Origin: an uncultured Oscillospiraceae bacterium
GTDB lineage: Bacteria > Bacillota > Clostridia > Oscillospirales > Oscillospiraceae
Assembly: GCA_947625285.1 (NCBI GenBank)
Contig: CANQNS010000005.1
Span: 1 to 64,000, forward strand
DNA length: 64,000 nucleotides
Reading direction: 5' to 3'
How positions within the stretch are numbered: the stretch's first letter is position 1; each line of letters starts with the position of its first letter. Position numbers and translations under genes: made by a program. This document shows positions 21,179 to 28,583 of this stretch, in pieces. The notes beneath the pieces are model-generated. The model searched no databases and was not told where the DNA came from. It saw only the letters and a list, made by a program, of their open reading frames with translations.

Positions 21179-22093
21179 ATGAGGGACATATTGAACATCG
21201 CGGTCGTCAATTTCCATGCGTTTTGGGGGGATAAGCGGAGAAACCTGCAAAGGATCGTGGAATATACGGAAGCTGCCGGAAAACGCGGCGCGGAAATGAT
21301 CGTGTTCCCGGAAACGGCCCTGACGGGCTATGACGACGCGCCGGGCGAACGCGCCGATAAGATGCAGACGCTGGCCGCCGAGACGATCCCCGGACCCGCC
21401 ACGGAAGCGGTCGCGAAGATCACGAGACAGTTCGGTATGTACGCGGTCTTTGGCATGCCGGAGAGATCGCGGACGGACAAAGAGACCGTTTATAATTCCG
21501 CCGCCATCGTATCTCCGGACGGAAGCGCCAGATCCTACAGAAAAATGCATCTGTCCGCCTCGGAGGGACAGTGGTCCCGGCCGGGAGATCAGCCATGCCT
21601 GCTGGATACGCCATGGGGTCCCGTGGGCGTATCTATCTGCTATGATACCTATTGCTTCCCGGAGCTGCTGCGGTACTACCGCGCCAAAGGCGCACGCCTT
21701 TGCCTGAACGTGACCGCCTGTTCGGAGTTGGAATGCCAGCGCGTGGCGGCGAGACTGAGTATTCCCAGTTCCGCTTATGTGAATTATATGTTCATCGCCT
21801 CCGCGAACCTCTGCGGCCGGGATCGGTCCTCCTGGTTTCATGGAGGAAGCTGCGTTGTCGGGCCGATGGAGAACCGCCGCGGCGCGGGAGAGCCGTATGT
21901 CTACGTTGGGAAAATGTTTGACACGCCGGGAAGCGATATTCCAGGCGTGCTGATGGGCACGGTCGATCTTTCCAATACCGAATCGGGTACGGAGATCCCC
22001 TTGTTTCAAGTGAATCCCGCCTTTGGGAGACCGGACTACAAGCCGGAGATCTACCGGCGGATGCTGGACGATGTGATCGCCTCGCAGCAATGA
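21179..22093 (+). CDS. Carbon-nitrogen hydrolase (nitrilase superfamily)
   Basis: This 304-residue enzyme has the Glu-Lys-Cys triad of the superfamily visible as E45 (FPETALTGY), K122 (YRKMHLS) and C154 (VSICYDTYCFPE). Members hydrolyse amides, N-carbamoyl compounds or nitriles. As last gene of a nucleoside catabolic module it could act on a ring-opened or carbamoylated product of base degradation, but the substrate cannot be read from sequence. AAAGGGAG precedes ATG 21179. Its TGA stop is directly followed by the duplicated etfA tail. Confidence 0.88.
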   Translation: MRDILNIAVVNFHAFWGDKRRNLQRIVEYTEAAGKRGAEMIVFPETALTGYDDAPGERADKMQTLAAETIPGPATEAVAKITRQFGMYAVFGMPERSRTDKETVYNSAAIVSPDGSARSYRKMHLSASEGQWSRPGDQPCLLDTPWGPVGVSICYDTYCFPELLRYYRAKGARLCLNVTACSELECQRVAARLSIPSSAYVNYMFIASANLCGRDRSSWFHGGSCVVGPMENRRGAGEPYVYVGKMFDTPGSDIPGVLMGTVDLSNTESGTEIPLFQVNPAFGRPDYKPEIYRRMLDDVIASQQ

Positions 22094-22172
22094 GCCATCC
22101 GCGCCGCCAAGGCCGCGAAGTAAGATCTTCCGCAAAGCGCAACAAAAGGACCGCTCCCAGAGCGGTCCTTTT
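22094..22172 (+). repeat. Right direct repeat: orphan etfA 3' end and terminator
   Basis: It begins at the base after the carbon-nitrogen hydrolase stop and repeats the last codons of etfA (frame AIRAAKAAK, here ending TAA rather than TGA) and its terminator. The spacer between the two conserved blocks differs in length and sequence from the left copy. It therefore looks like the tail of a slightly different etfA allele rather than a fresh duplication. Confidence 0.9.
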
Positions 22173-22173
22173 G
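22146..22173 (+). terminator. Terminator at the end of the nucleoside module
   Basis: AAGGACCGCT / AGCGGTCCTT stem with CCCAG loop and TTTT, identical to the etfA terminator. Confidence 0.9.
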
Positions 22174-22464
22174 TTGGCTGTCAAATGGCGGATAAACGGG
22201 AGCGAAGCCCGGTCAGGGCGAGCCGCGCGGCATTCCCGCGCGTGAAGTCAAAAGCCGCAAAACAACAGGCTTTTGACTTCCTGCCGGCGGGATTCACTTC
22301 CGCCGTGCAGTTTCAATCCAAGCGTTCAAAAAACTTGTTTTTTGATAAGCTCCAAAAGGACCGCTCCCAGAGCGGTCCTTTTTGTGTGTAAATGGCGATA
22401 GTATTATCCTCGCCGGTGTGCTATACTGCGGTAAACGAGCGGGATCGCAGAAAGAAGCGGGAAG
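22174..22464. other. Gene-free junction with a third terminator copy and an inverted repeat
   Basis: I see no credible gene here. It contains a 13-bp inverted repeat, GAAGTCAAAAGCC (22244-22256) and GGCTTTTGACTTC (22268-22280). A third copy of the etfA-type terminator follows (22356-22365 with 22371-22380, then TTT). TAAATGGCGATA follows it, closely resembling sequence behind the first terminator (11768-11779). It may be the original downstream flank of etfA before the module arrived. Confidence 0.6.
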
Positions 22465-23367
22465 ATGGAGAAGAAAAACGGCGCTCTGAGCAGCGCGCTC
22501 ATTTTGATAGCCGCCTCGGGCTGGGGCGTGATCGGCCTGTTCTCCCGGCCGCTGACGGCGGCGGGGCTCAGCGCGTGGCAGGTGACCTTCGTACGCAGCT
22601 CCGTCACGCTGCTGGGGATGGGCATCACGCTGCTCATAAAGGACCGGAGCCTGTTCCGGGTGCGGCTGCGGGACTGCTGGGTGTTCATGGGCACGGGGCT
22701 GGTGAGCATCATCTTCTTCAACGTGTGCTACTTCACCACCGTGCAAATGACGACCCTGGCGGCGGCGTCCATTTTGCTGTACACGGCCCCCTGCTTCGTG
22801 ATGCTCATGTCGGCGGTGTTTTTCAAAGAGCCCATCACGGCCCGGAAGCTGACGGCCCTGGCCCTGTCCTTCGGCGGGTGCGTGCAGGTCAGCGGCCTGG
22901 GGACCAGCGGCGGGATAACCCCCCTGGGGCTGCTGACGGGCATCGGCTCCGGCCTGGGCTACGCCACCTACAGCATCTTCGGCAAGGCGGCCCTGAAAAA
23001 GTACCATTCCTTTACGGTGATCTTTTACACCTTTGTGGTCTCCACGGTGTGTCTGGCGCCTTTCGTCCATGTGGGCCAGGCGATCAGGATCATCGCCGGG
23101 GGCCCCGCCACGCCCTGGCTGGCCCTGGGGCTGGGGGTCGTATCCACCCTCATGCCCTATGTGTGCTACACCACGGGGCTGGAGAACGTGGAGGCGGGCC
23201 GGGCGTCGGTGCTGGCCTTTGCCGAGCCCATGGTGGCGGCCCTGGCGGGGACGCTGGTGTTCCACGAGCGGCTCCGCGCCCAAAATGCCGCCGGCATCGG
23301 GCTCATCTTCATCGCCATCGTGCTTTTGAGCGTGCCGGCGCGGAAAAGAGAGGAGGTCCGGCCATGA
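22465..23367 (+). CDS. EamA/DMT-family transporter
   Basis: This 300-residue integral membrane protein has ten predicted hydrophobic spans in two EamA repeats, the drug/metabolite transporter fold. The first repeat starts SALILIAASGWGVIGLFSRPL and the second near LLTGIGSGLGYATYSIFGKAAL. Family members export amino acids or metabolites; the substrate is unknown here. Its stop overlaps the ATG of the DegV gene (ATGA), so the two are co-translated. Confidence 0.88.
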   Translation: MEKKNGALSSALILIAASGWGVIGLFSRPLTAAGLSAWQVTFVRSSVTLLGMGITLLIKDRSLFRVRLRDCWVFMGTGLVSIIFFNVCYFTTVQMTTLAAASILLYTAPCFVMLMSAVFFKEPITARKLTALALSFGGCVQVSGLGTSGGITPLGLLTGIGSGLGYATYSIFGKAALKKYHSFTVIFYTFVVSTVCLAPFVHVGQAIRIIAGGPATPWLALGLGVVSTLMPYVCYTTGLENVEAGRASVLAFAEPMVAALAGTLVFHERLRAQNAAGIGLIFIAIVLLSVPARKREEVRP

Positions 23368-24230
23368 GCGTCAGGATCATTACCGACTCCGCCAGCGATA
23401 TCACCCAGGAACAGGCCCGCGCCTGGGGGATCGAGGTGATCCCCATGACGGTGGTCTTTGGGGGAGAGGAGTATCTGGACGGGGTCACGCTTTCCGACCA
23501 GGCGTTTTTTGAAAAGCTGGTGGAGACGGATTCGCTGCCCCACACCTGCCAGATCACGCCATTTCAGTATGCGGAGATCTTCCAGCGGGTCCGCCGGGCG
23601 GGGGACGAGGCGGTGTGCGTCGTGCTGTCGGGCGGGCTGTCCGGCTGCTGGAACAGCGCGGTCATGGCCGCGGCGGACTTCGCCGGGTGCGTGACGGTGG
23701 TGGACAGCGAGAACGTATCCATCGGCCAGCGGCTGCTGGTGGAGCTGGCGGTCCGGCTCCGGGACGCGGGCCATACCGCCGCTGAGATCGCCGCCGAGCT
23801 GGAGACGCAGAAGAAGCGGGTCCGGCTGATGGCGCTGCTGGACACGCTGGAATACCTGAAAAAAGGCGGGCGCATCTCGCCCACGGTGGCCTTTGCGGGG
23901 GGCCTTTTGTCCATCAAGCCGGTGGTGGCCGTGCAGGAGGGCCAGGTGGTCCTCATCGGCAAGGCCCGGGGCAGCAAAAACGGCAACAATCTGCTGATGC
24001 AGTTCGTGGAAAAGACCGGCGGCGTGGACTTCACCACGCCCTATTGCCTGGCCTACAGCGGTATGTCCGACGCGCTGCTGCAAAAGTACCTGGCCGACAG
24101 CGCGGAGCTTTACCGGGACCACACGGGGGCGGTCCCCGTCTGCCGGATCGGCAGCGTCATCGGCACCCATGTGGGCCCCGGCGCCATCGGCGTGGCCTTT
24201 TTCAGTCGGAAAAACGCGATTTCCTATTGA
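23364..24230 (+). CDS. DegV-family fatty-acid binding protein
   Basis: This 288-residue DegV domain protein opens with the hallmark IITDSASDITQEQARAWGIEVIP and has LSGGLSGCWNSA in the first lobe and GGRISPT further on. DegV/FakB proteins bind a fatty acid and present it to FakA kinase for incorporation into phospholipid. No fakA is in the window. AGGAGG precedes the ATG, which overlaps the upstream transporter stop. Confidence 0.9.
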   Translation: MSVRIITDSASDITQEQARAWGIEVIPMTVVFGGEEYLDGVTLSDQAFFEKLVETDSLPHTCQITPFQYAEIFQRVRRAGDEAVCVVLSGGLSGCWNSAVMAAADFAGCVTVVDSENVSIGQRLLVELAVRLRDAGHTAAEIAAELETQKKRVRLMALLDTLEYLKKGGRISPTVAFAGGLLSIKPVVAVQEGQVVLIGKARGSKNGNNLLMQFVEKTGGVDFTTPYCLAYSGMSDALLQKYLADSAELYRDHTGAVPVCRIGSVIGTHVGPGAIGVAFFSRKNAISY

Positions 24231-24255
24231 CAAGATAGGTAAAGGGGCGTATAGT
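24227..24255 (+). promoter_or_regulatory. Sigma-A promoter of the ABC transporter leader
   Basis: A perfect TTGACA (24227-24232), overlapping the degV stop, 17-bp spacer, TATAGT (24250-24255). Transcription would start near 24262 and run through about 460 bases of leader before the binding-protein gene. Confidence 0.78.
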
Positions 24256-24280
24256 GCAGTTGTCGGACCCAGGCGACGAT

Positions 24281-24467
24281 AATGACCATCGCAAGGCGAA
24301 AACGAATGTTTTCGCCGCCAAACGACACGTTTGGTGGCAAATGATCCATGGATCATTTGCGCGATGCTCATTGCAATGAATATCTGGCAAAACAGCTACG
24401 CTGTTTTGCTGAGCCGCAAAGCGGCTCGGCGCAACGCCTTATGGCGTTTCGCCATCAGATAATCATT
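24281..24467 (+). ncRNA. Candidate structured leader RNA: two domains of three hairpins each
   Basis: Domain 1 is closed by AATGACCATCGC (24281-24292) with GCGATGCTCATT (24361-24372), 11 of 12 pairs. It holds hairpins at 24295-24316 (9 bp), 24314-24338 (11 bp with one G-U) and a perfect 24-nt palindrome at 24337-24360. Domain 2 is closed by AATGA.TATCT.GGC (24375-24388) with GCC..AGATA.TCATT (24451-24467). It holds hairpins at 24387-24409 (10 bp, TAC loop), 24411-24427 (7 bp, AAA loop) and 24431-24449 (about 6-8 bp). I do not recognise the class. A palindromic mobile repeat inserted in the leader is the main alternative to a regulatory RNA. Confidence 0.55.
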
Positions 24468-24488
24468 ATGGAGGAAAGGAGACGCGCT

Positions 24489-24593
24489 ATGTTCAGGTCA
24501 TTCGCTTCGTATAGCTGCGCGTGTTGTCGGGGGGAGCAGTCCCGGGCGATATCCCATGGCCTGGCGCATCCGTCCATCTTCCGCTGCGCCTAG
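24489..24593 (+). CDS. Cysteine-rich leader peptide (34 aa), candidate attenuator
   Basis: A short ORF begins MFRSFASYSCACCRGEQ, with three Cys codons in four positions (residues 10, 12, 13). It has a very strong ribosome binding site, GGAGGAAAGGAG, ending 8 bases before ATG 24489. A terminator hairpin lies 40 bases after its stop, before the substrate-binding protein gene of an amino-acid ABC importer. That layout (promoter, Cys-rich ORF, terminator, transporter) fits ribosome-mediated attenuation by cysteine supply. No similar peptide is known to me, and the link to cysteine is inference. Confidence 0.5.
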   Translation: MFRSFASYSCACCRGEQSRAISHGLAHPSIFRCA

Positions 24594-24632
24594 GGTCAAG
24601 GCCCCCTGTGGGGAGCTGAACGGGTCATGTGT

Positions 24633-24662
24633 CCGGGAGCCTGCGAGCCCCCGGCTTTTTTT
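24633..24662 (+). terminator. Leader terminator ahead of the ABC transporter genes
   Basis: CCGGG.GC pairs with GC.CCCGG (24633-24654, one mismatch, 6-nt loop), followed by seven T. It is placed between the leader peptide and the first structural gene. Confidence 0.72.
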
Positions 24663-24723
24663 GCGCCTGGCCCGGTCACGAAAAACGGTATAGACATATT
24701 ATGAGACATGGAGGTTTCAGAAA

Positions 24724-25620
24724 ATGAAAAAGGCTGTTATCCGGCGTGCTGCCGCCGCCGTCATGATCCTTGCGCTGACATTGGCCCTGTCCGTCGCGGC
24801 CTACGCGTCCGACGGCGAGTACAGGACCCTGGACGAGATCAAGGACAGCGGCGTTATCAACATCGGCGTATTCTCCGACAAGAGCCCCTTCGGCTACGTG
24901 GACGAGAACGGCGACTATCAGGGCTATGATGTCTACTTCGCCAATCGCATCGGTGAGGACCTGGGCGTGGAGGTCAACTTCGTTTCCACGGAGGCCGCCA
25001 GCCGCATCGAGTACCTGCAGACCGGCAAGGTGGACATCATCCTGGCTAACTTCACCGTCACCGAGGAGCGGGCGGAGGAGGTCGACTTCGCTCTGCCCTA
25101 CATGAACGTGTCCCTGGGGGTCGTTTCCCCGGAGGACGCGGTGATCGAGAGCCTGGACGACGTGGGTGAGGACGACCAGGTGATCGTGATCTCCGGCACC
25201 ACGGCCGAGACCTATCTCACGAAGAACGAACCCGACATCAAGCTGCAGAAGTATGACGCCTATGCCGAGGCCAAGACCGCCCTGGAGAACGGCAACGGCG
25301 TGGCCTGGGCCAACGACAACACGGAGGTCATGGCCTTCGCCATCGAGAATCCCGGCTTTGTGGTGGGCATCCCCACCCTGGGCAGCGCGGACACCATCGC
25401 CCCCGCCGTCACCAAGGGCAACGACACCCTGCTGGACTGGCTGAATGAGGAGATCAAGTCGCTGGGTGAAGAGGAGTTCTTCCACGCGGACTACGAGGCC
25501 ACGCTGCTGGACACCTACGGCGCGGACTATGAGGAGACGCTGGTGGTAGAGGGCGGCCTGGTGGCCGGAGCCGGCGAGACCGCCGACGCGCCGGTCGAGA
25601 CGGCCAAGGCCGGCGGCTGA
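24724..25620 (+). CDS. Amino-acid ABC transporter, substrate-binding protein
   Basis: This 298-residue SBP_bac_3 family protein has an N-terminal signal peptide (residues 1-29, cleavage after AYA). There is no lipobox cysteine, which is unusual for a monoderm, where binding proteins are normally lipid-anchored. The fold starts LDEIKDSGVINIGVFSDKSP, with DVYFANRIGEDL and FTVTEERAEEVDFALPY. Polar amino acids or cystine are typical ligands. An extra tail of about 45 residues, rich in Ala, Glu and Gly, follows the domain. The site GGAGG is 9 bases ahead. Confidence 0.88.
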   Translation: MKKAVIRRAAAAVMILALTLALSVAAYASDGEYRTLDEIKDSGVINIGVFSDKSPFGYVDENGDYQGYDVYFANRIGEDLGVEVNFVSTEAASRIEYLQTGKVDIILANFTVTEERAEEVDFALPYMNVSLGVVSPEDAVIESLDDVGEDDQVIVISGTTAETYLTKNEPDIKLQKYDAYAEAKTALENGNGVAWANDNTEVMAFAIENPGFVVGIPTLGSADTIAPAVTKGNDTLLDWLNEEIKSLGEEEFFHADYEATLLDTYGADYEETLVVEGGLVAGAGETADAPVETAKAGG

Positions 25621-25637
25621 GCCTGTGTAAAATATGA

Positions 25638-25666
25638 CAGGGCGGGCGTCGCGCCCGCCCTGCTTT
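25638..25666 (+). other. Intercistronic hairpin after the binding-protein gene
   Basis: CAGGGCGGGCG pairs with CGCCCGCCCTG (11 bp) around a 3-nt loop, then CTTT. It is likely a partial terminator that lowers permease and ATPase expression relative to the binding protein. Confidence 0.65.
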
Positions 25667-25681
25667 GGAAGGAAACGGACC

Positions 25682-26341
25682 ATGGACTTTGAGGCAATAC
25701 GCTCCTATCTGCCCCTTTACTGGGACGCGCTGGGGCTGACCGTACGGATCGGCTGGCAGGGCGTCGCGTTGGCGTTGGCGCTGGGGGTGCTGTGCGCGGT
25801 GACGCTGCATCTGCGCCTGCCGGTGCTGCGCCGGCTCGTGGCGGGGTATATCGAGCTTTTCCGCAACACACCGCTGCTGGTGCAGCTTTTCTTTTTGTAC
25901 TTCGCTCTGCCGAAGATAGGCCTGCGGATGAGCCCTGCGGTCTGCGGCGTGCTGGGGCTGGGGCTTCTGTGCGGCGCGTACATGGCGGAGACCATCCGCA
26001 GCGGCCTGGAGAGCATCCCGCCCATCCAGACGGAAAGCGCCCAGAGCCTGGGCATGACCCGGATGCAGGTATTTTGCCATGTGATACTGCCCCAGGCGGT
26101 GTCCCGGAGCGTGCCGGGGCTCGTCGCCAACGTGATATTTCTCCTGAAGGAGACCAGCGTGTTCTCAACCGTCAGCCTCATGGACCTGATGTTCACGGCC
26201 AAGGATCTCATCGGCATGTACGCCAAGACCATGGAGTGCCTTACGCTGCTGGTGGTGTTCTACCTCATCATGCTGCTGCCGGTGTCCGTGCTGGGAAGCT
26301 TGCTGGAAAGGAGGCTGCGCCATGCGGAGTTTGGGCCTTGA
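25682..26341 (+). CDS. Amino-acid ABC transporter permease 1
   Basis: This 219-residue HisM/GlnP-type permease has about five membrane spans. The coupling-helix EAA motif is seen as TESAQSLGMTRMQVFCHVIL, and the typical opening YIELFRNTPLLVQLFF lies near residue 58. ATG 25682 follows GGAAGGAAACGG; the frame is open upstream but runs through the hairpin. It overlaps the second permease gene by 20 bases. Confidence 0.9.
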   Translation: MDFEAIRSYLPLYWDALGLTVRIGWQGVALALALGVLCAVTLHLRLPVLRRLVAGYIELFRNTPLLVQLFFLYFALPKIGLRMSPAVCGVLGLGLLCGAYMAETIRSGLESIPPIQTESAQSLGMTRMQVFCHVILPQAVSRSVPGLVANVIFLLKETSVFSTVSLMDLMFTAKDLIGMYAKTMECLTLLVVFYLIMLLPVSVLGSLLERRLRHAEFGP

Positions 26342-26996
26342 CGTACTTTTCAAGGGCAAAAACTTTCTCCGGCTCTTAGGGGGCTTGTGGGTGGCGGTGC
26401 GGATCAGCCTCATTTCCGTCGTCATAAGCATCGCGCTGGGGCTGGTGATGGGCATGCTCATGACCGGGAAGAACCGGGTCTTGAAGGCCGTTTTCCGGGT
26501 ATATCTGGAGATCGTGCGCATCATGCCCCAGATGGTGCTGCTGTTCGTGGTGTATTTCGGCACTACCCGGGTCTTCGGCTGGGACCTGTCCCCGGAGGCG
26601 TCCGCCATAGCGGTGTTCAGCTTCTGGGGCACGGCGGAGATGGGCGACCTGGTCCGGGGGGCCCTGATCGGCATCCCCCGCATCCAGTACGAGAGCGCGG
26701 AGGCGCTGGGCATGACTACGGCGCAGGTGTATCTGCAGGTGATACTGCCCCAGGCGGTCCGGCGGCTGATACCCCTGTCCATCAACCTGATAACCCGGAT
26801 GATAAAGACCACCAGCCTTGTGATGATGATCGGCATGGTGGAGGTACTGAAGGTGGCCCAGCAGATCATCGAGGCCAACCGAAAGGCGTCGCCCAATGCG
26901 GCCTTTGGGCTGTTCGCGGTGGTGCTGCTCATGTACTTTGCGATATGCTGGCCCATAAGCCGGCTGGCAAGCTATTTGGAAAAGAGGTGGGCATAG
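26322..26996 (+). CDS. Amino-acid ABC transporter permease 2
   Basis: This 224-residue permease of the same family is the likely heterodimer partner of permease 1. The EAA loop is YESAEALGMTTAQVYLQVIL and the family start is YLEIVRIMPQMVLLFVVYFG. AAAGGAGG lies ahead of ATG 26322, inside the 3' end of the first permease gene. The ATPase gene begins 3 bases after its stop. Confidence 0.9.
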   Translation: MRSLGLDVLFKGKNFLRLLGGLWVAVRISLISVVISIALGLVMGMLMTGKNRVLKAVFRVYLEIVRIMPQMVLLFVVYFGTTRVFGWDLSPEASAIAVFSFWGTAEMGDLVRGALIGIPRIQYESAEALGMTTAQVYLQVILPQAVRRLIPLSINLITRMIKTTSLVMMIGMVEVLKVAQQIIEANRKASPNAAFGLFAVVLLMYFAICWPISRLASYLEKRWA

Positions 26997-26999
26997 CGC

Positions 27000-27740
27000 A
27001 TGGACAACGCCCTTTTGCGGATAGAGCATCTGCACAAAGCCTACGGGCCCCATGTGGTCCTGGAGGACCTGGATCTGACGGTGGACCGGGGCGAGGTCGT
27101 GGTGGTGATCGGCCCCTCCGGCTGCGGCAAGAGCACGCTTTTGCGGTGCGTCAACGCCCTGGAGGACATCCAGGGGGGGCGGGTGCTGCTGGACGGGGAG
27201 AGCGTGAGCCGCCAGGCCAAAGACGTGGCCCGGCTGCGGCAGAAGATCGGCATGGTCTTTCAAAGCTACGACCTGTTCCCCCACAAGACCATATTGGAAA
27301 ACGTGCTGCTGGCCCCCATGAAGGTGCAAAAGCGGCCCCGGGCGGAGGCGGAAGCCGAGGCCATGGAGCTGCTGGACCGGGTGGGCCTTGCCGACCGGCG
27401 GGACGACTACCCCCGGCAGCTCTCCGGCGGCCAGAAGCAGCGGGTGGCGATCGTCCGGGCCCTCATCATGCACCCGGAGATATTGCTGCTGGACGAGATC
27501 ACCGCCGCCCTGGACCCGGAGATGGTCCATGAGGTGCTGCAGGTGGTGCTGGGCCTGGCGAAAAGCGGCAGCACCATGCTGATCGTGACCCATGAGATGG
27601 CTTTCGCCAGGGCCATCGCGGACCGGGTCGTCTTTCTGGAGGGCGGCCATATCGTGGAGGAGAGCCGGGAGCCAAAGGCGTTCTTCGATAAGCCCGCCAC
27701 GGAGCGGGCCCGGCAGTTCCTTCGGACGTTTGAGTACTGA
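27000..27740 (+). CDS. Amino-acid ABC transporter, ATP-binding protein
   Basis: This 246-residue GlnQ/HisP-type ATPase has Walker A GPSGCGKST at about 38-46, Q-loop VFQSYDLFPHKT, signature LSGGQKQRVAIVRA, Walker B ILLLDEITAALDPE (Ile-Thr where Pro-Thr is commoner) and the H-loop TLIVTHEM-type segment MLIVTHEM. Last structural gene of the importer; tcdA begins 9 bases downstream and may be co-transcribed. Confidence 0.94.
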   Translation: MDNALLRIEHLHKAYGPHVVLEDLDLTVDRGEVVVVIGPSGCGKSTLLRCVNALEDIQGGRVLLDGESVSRQAKDVARLRQKIGMVFQSYDLFPHKTILENVLLAPMKVQKRPRAEAEAEAMELLDRVGLADRRDDYPRQLSGGQKQRVAIVRALIMHPEILLLDEITAALDPEMVHEVLQVVLGLAKSGSTMLIVTHEMAFARAIADRVVFLEGGHIVEESREPKAFFDKPATERARQFLRTFEY

Positions 27741-27749
27741 GGTGTGGGA

Positions 27750-28514
27750 ATGCTCGATCAGTTTTCAAGGACGGAACTGCTCCTGGGCCGGGCGGCCATG
27801 GAGGTTTTGGCACGGTCCAGGGTGGCCGTGTTCGGCATCGGCGGTGTGGGCGGCTATGTGTGCGAGGCCCTGGCCCGCAGCGGCGTGGGTGCCCTCGACC
27901 TGGTGGACGACGACCGGGTGTGTCTCACCAACCTGAACCGGCAGATCCATGCCACCCGCTCCACGGTGGGCAAACTAAAGGCGGAGGTCATGCGGGACCG
28001 CATCCTGGACATTGATCCCCGGGCGGACGTGCGGGTGCATACCTGCTTCTTCCTGCCCGAAAACGCCGACACGTTCTCCTTTGCCGATTACGATTACGTG
28101 GTGGACGCGGTGGACACCGTATCGGCCAAGCTGGCTCTGGTGATACAGTGCGCCCAGACGGGCACGCCCATCATAAGCTGCATGGGAGCCGGGAACAAGC
28201 TGGATCCCACCGCTTTTCGGGTATCGGACATCTACGAGACAAGGGTGGACCCCCTGGCCCGGGTCATGCGCCACGAGCTTCGCAAGCGGGGCGTGGAGCG
28301 GCTGAAGGTGGTCTGGTCCGAGGAACAGCCCATCCGGCCCATCGAGGATATGTCCATCAGCTGCCGCGCCCACTGCATCTGTCCGCCGGGCGCCGAGCGT
28401 CACTGCACCGACCGCCGGGACATTCCCGGCAGCGTGGCTTTCGTGCCCTCTGTGGCGGGGCTCATCCTGGCCGGGGAGGTCGTCAAGGACCTGACCGCCG
28501 CCGTGAGAAAATGA
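27750..28514 (+). CDS. tcdA: tRNA threonylcarbamoyladenosine dehydratase (ThiF/E1-like)
   Basis: This 254-residue E1-like enzyme cyclises t6A37 to ct6A in tRNAs reading ANN codons, using ATP. Visible features are the glycine-rich ATP site FGIGGVGGYVCEALARSG, DLVDDDRVCLTNLNRQ, and a Cys cluster SCRAHCICPPGAERHC that is unusual for TcdA. ATG 27750 has GAGGTG 5 bases ahead; GTG 27744 is an alternative adding two residues. A strong bidirectional terminator separates it from the convergent surface-protein gene. Confidence 0.88.
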   Translation: MLDQFSRTELLLGRAAMEVLARSRVAVFGIGGVGGYVCEALARSGVGALDLVDDDRVCLTNLNRQIHATRSTVGKLKAEVMRDRILDIDPRADVRVHTCFFLPENADTFSFADYDYVVDAVDTVSAKLALVIQCAQTGTPIISCMGAGNKLDPTAFRVSDIYETRVDPLARVMRHELRKRGVERLKVVWSEEQPIRPIEDMSISCRAHCICPPGAERHCTDRRDIPGSVAFVPSVAGLILAGEVVKDLTAAVRK

Positions 28515-28525
28515 AAGAATAAAAG

Positions 28526-28560
28526 AATGTCCCCCTCGCGGAGCGAGGGGGACATTTTTT
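28526..28560 (+). terminator. Terminator between tcdA and the giant surface protein
   Basis: A 14-bp stem (AATGTCCCCCTCGC with GCGAGGGGGACATT), 3-nt loop, then T-run. The complementary strand also ends in T-rich sequence, so it can serve both convergent genes. Confidence 0.93.
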
Positions 28561-28583
28561 GCTGTTTGCTTGTCGGGCTTTGC

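Noticed and set aside
19937..22135. Long minus-strand ORF across the second nucleoside hydrolase and carbon-nitrogen hydrolase
   Set aside because: Antisense to two genes with clear catalytic motifs; no ribosome binding site.
22185..22391. 68-codon ORF between terminator copies
   Set aside because: It runs through an inverted repeat and a terminator, lacks a ribosome binding site, and its sequence (KLQKDRSQSGPF) is a translated terminator.
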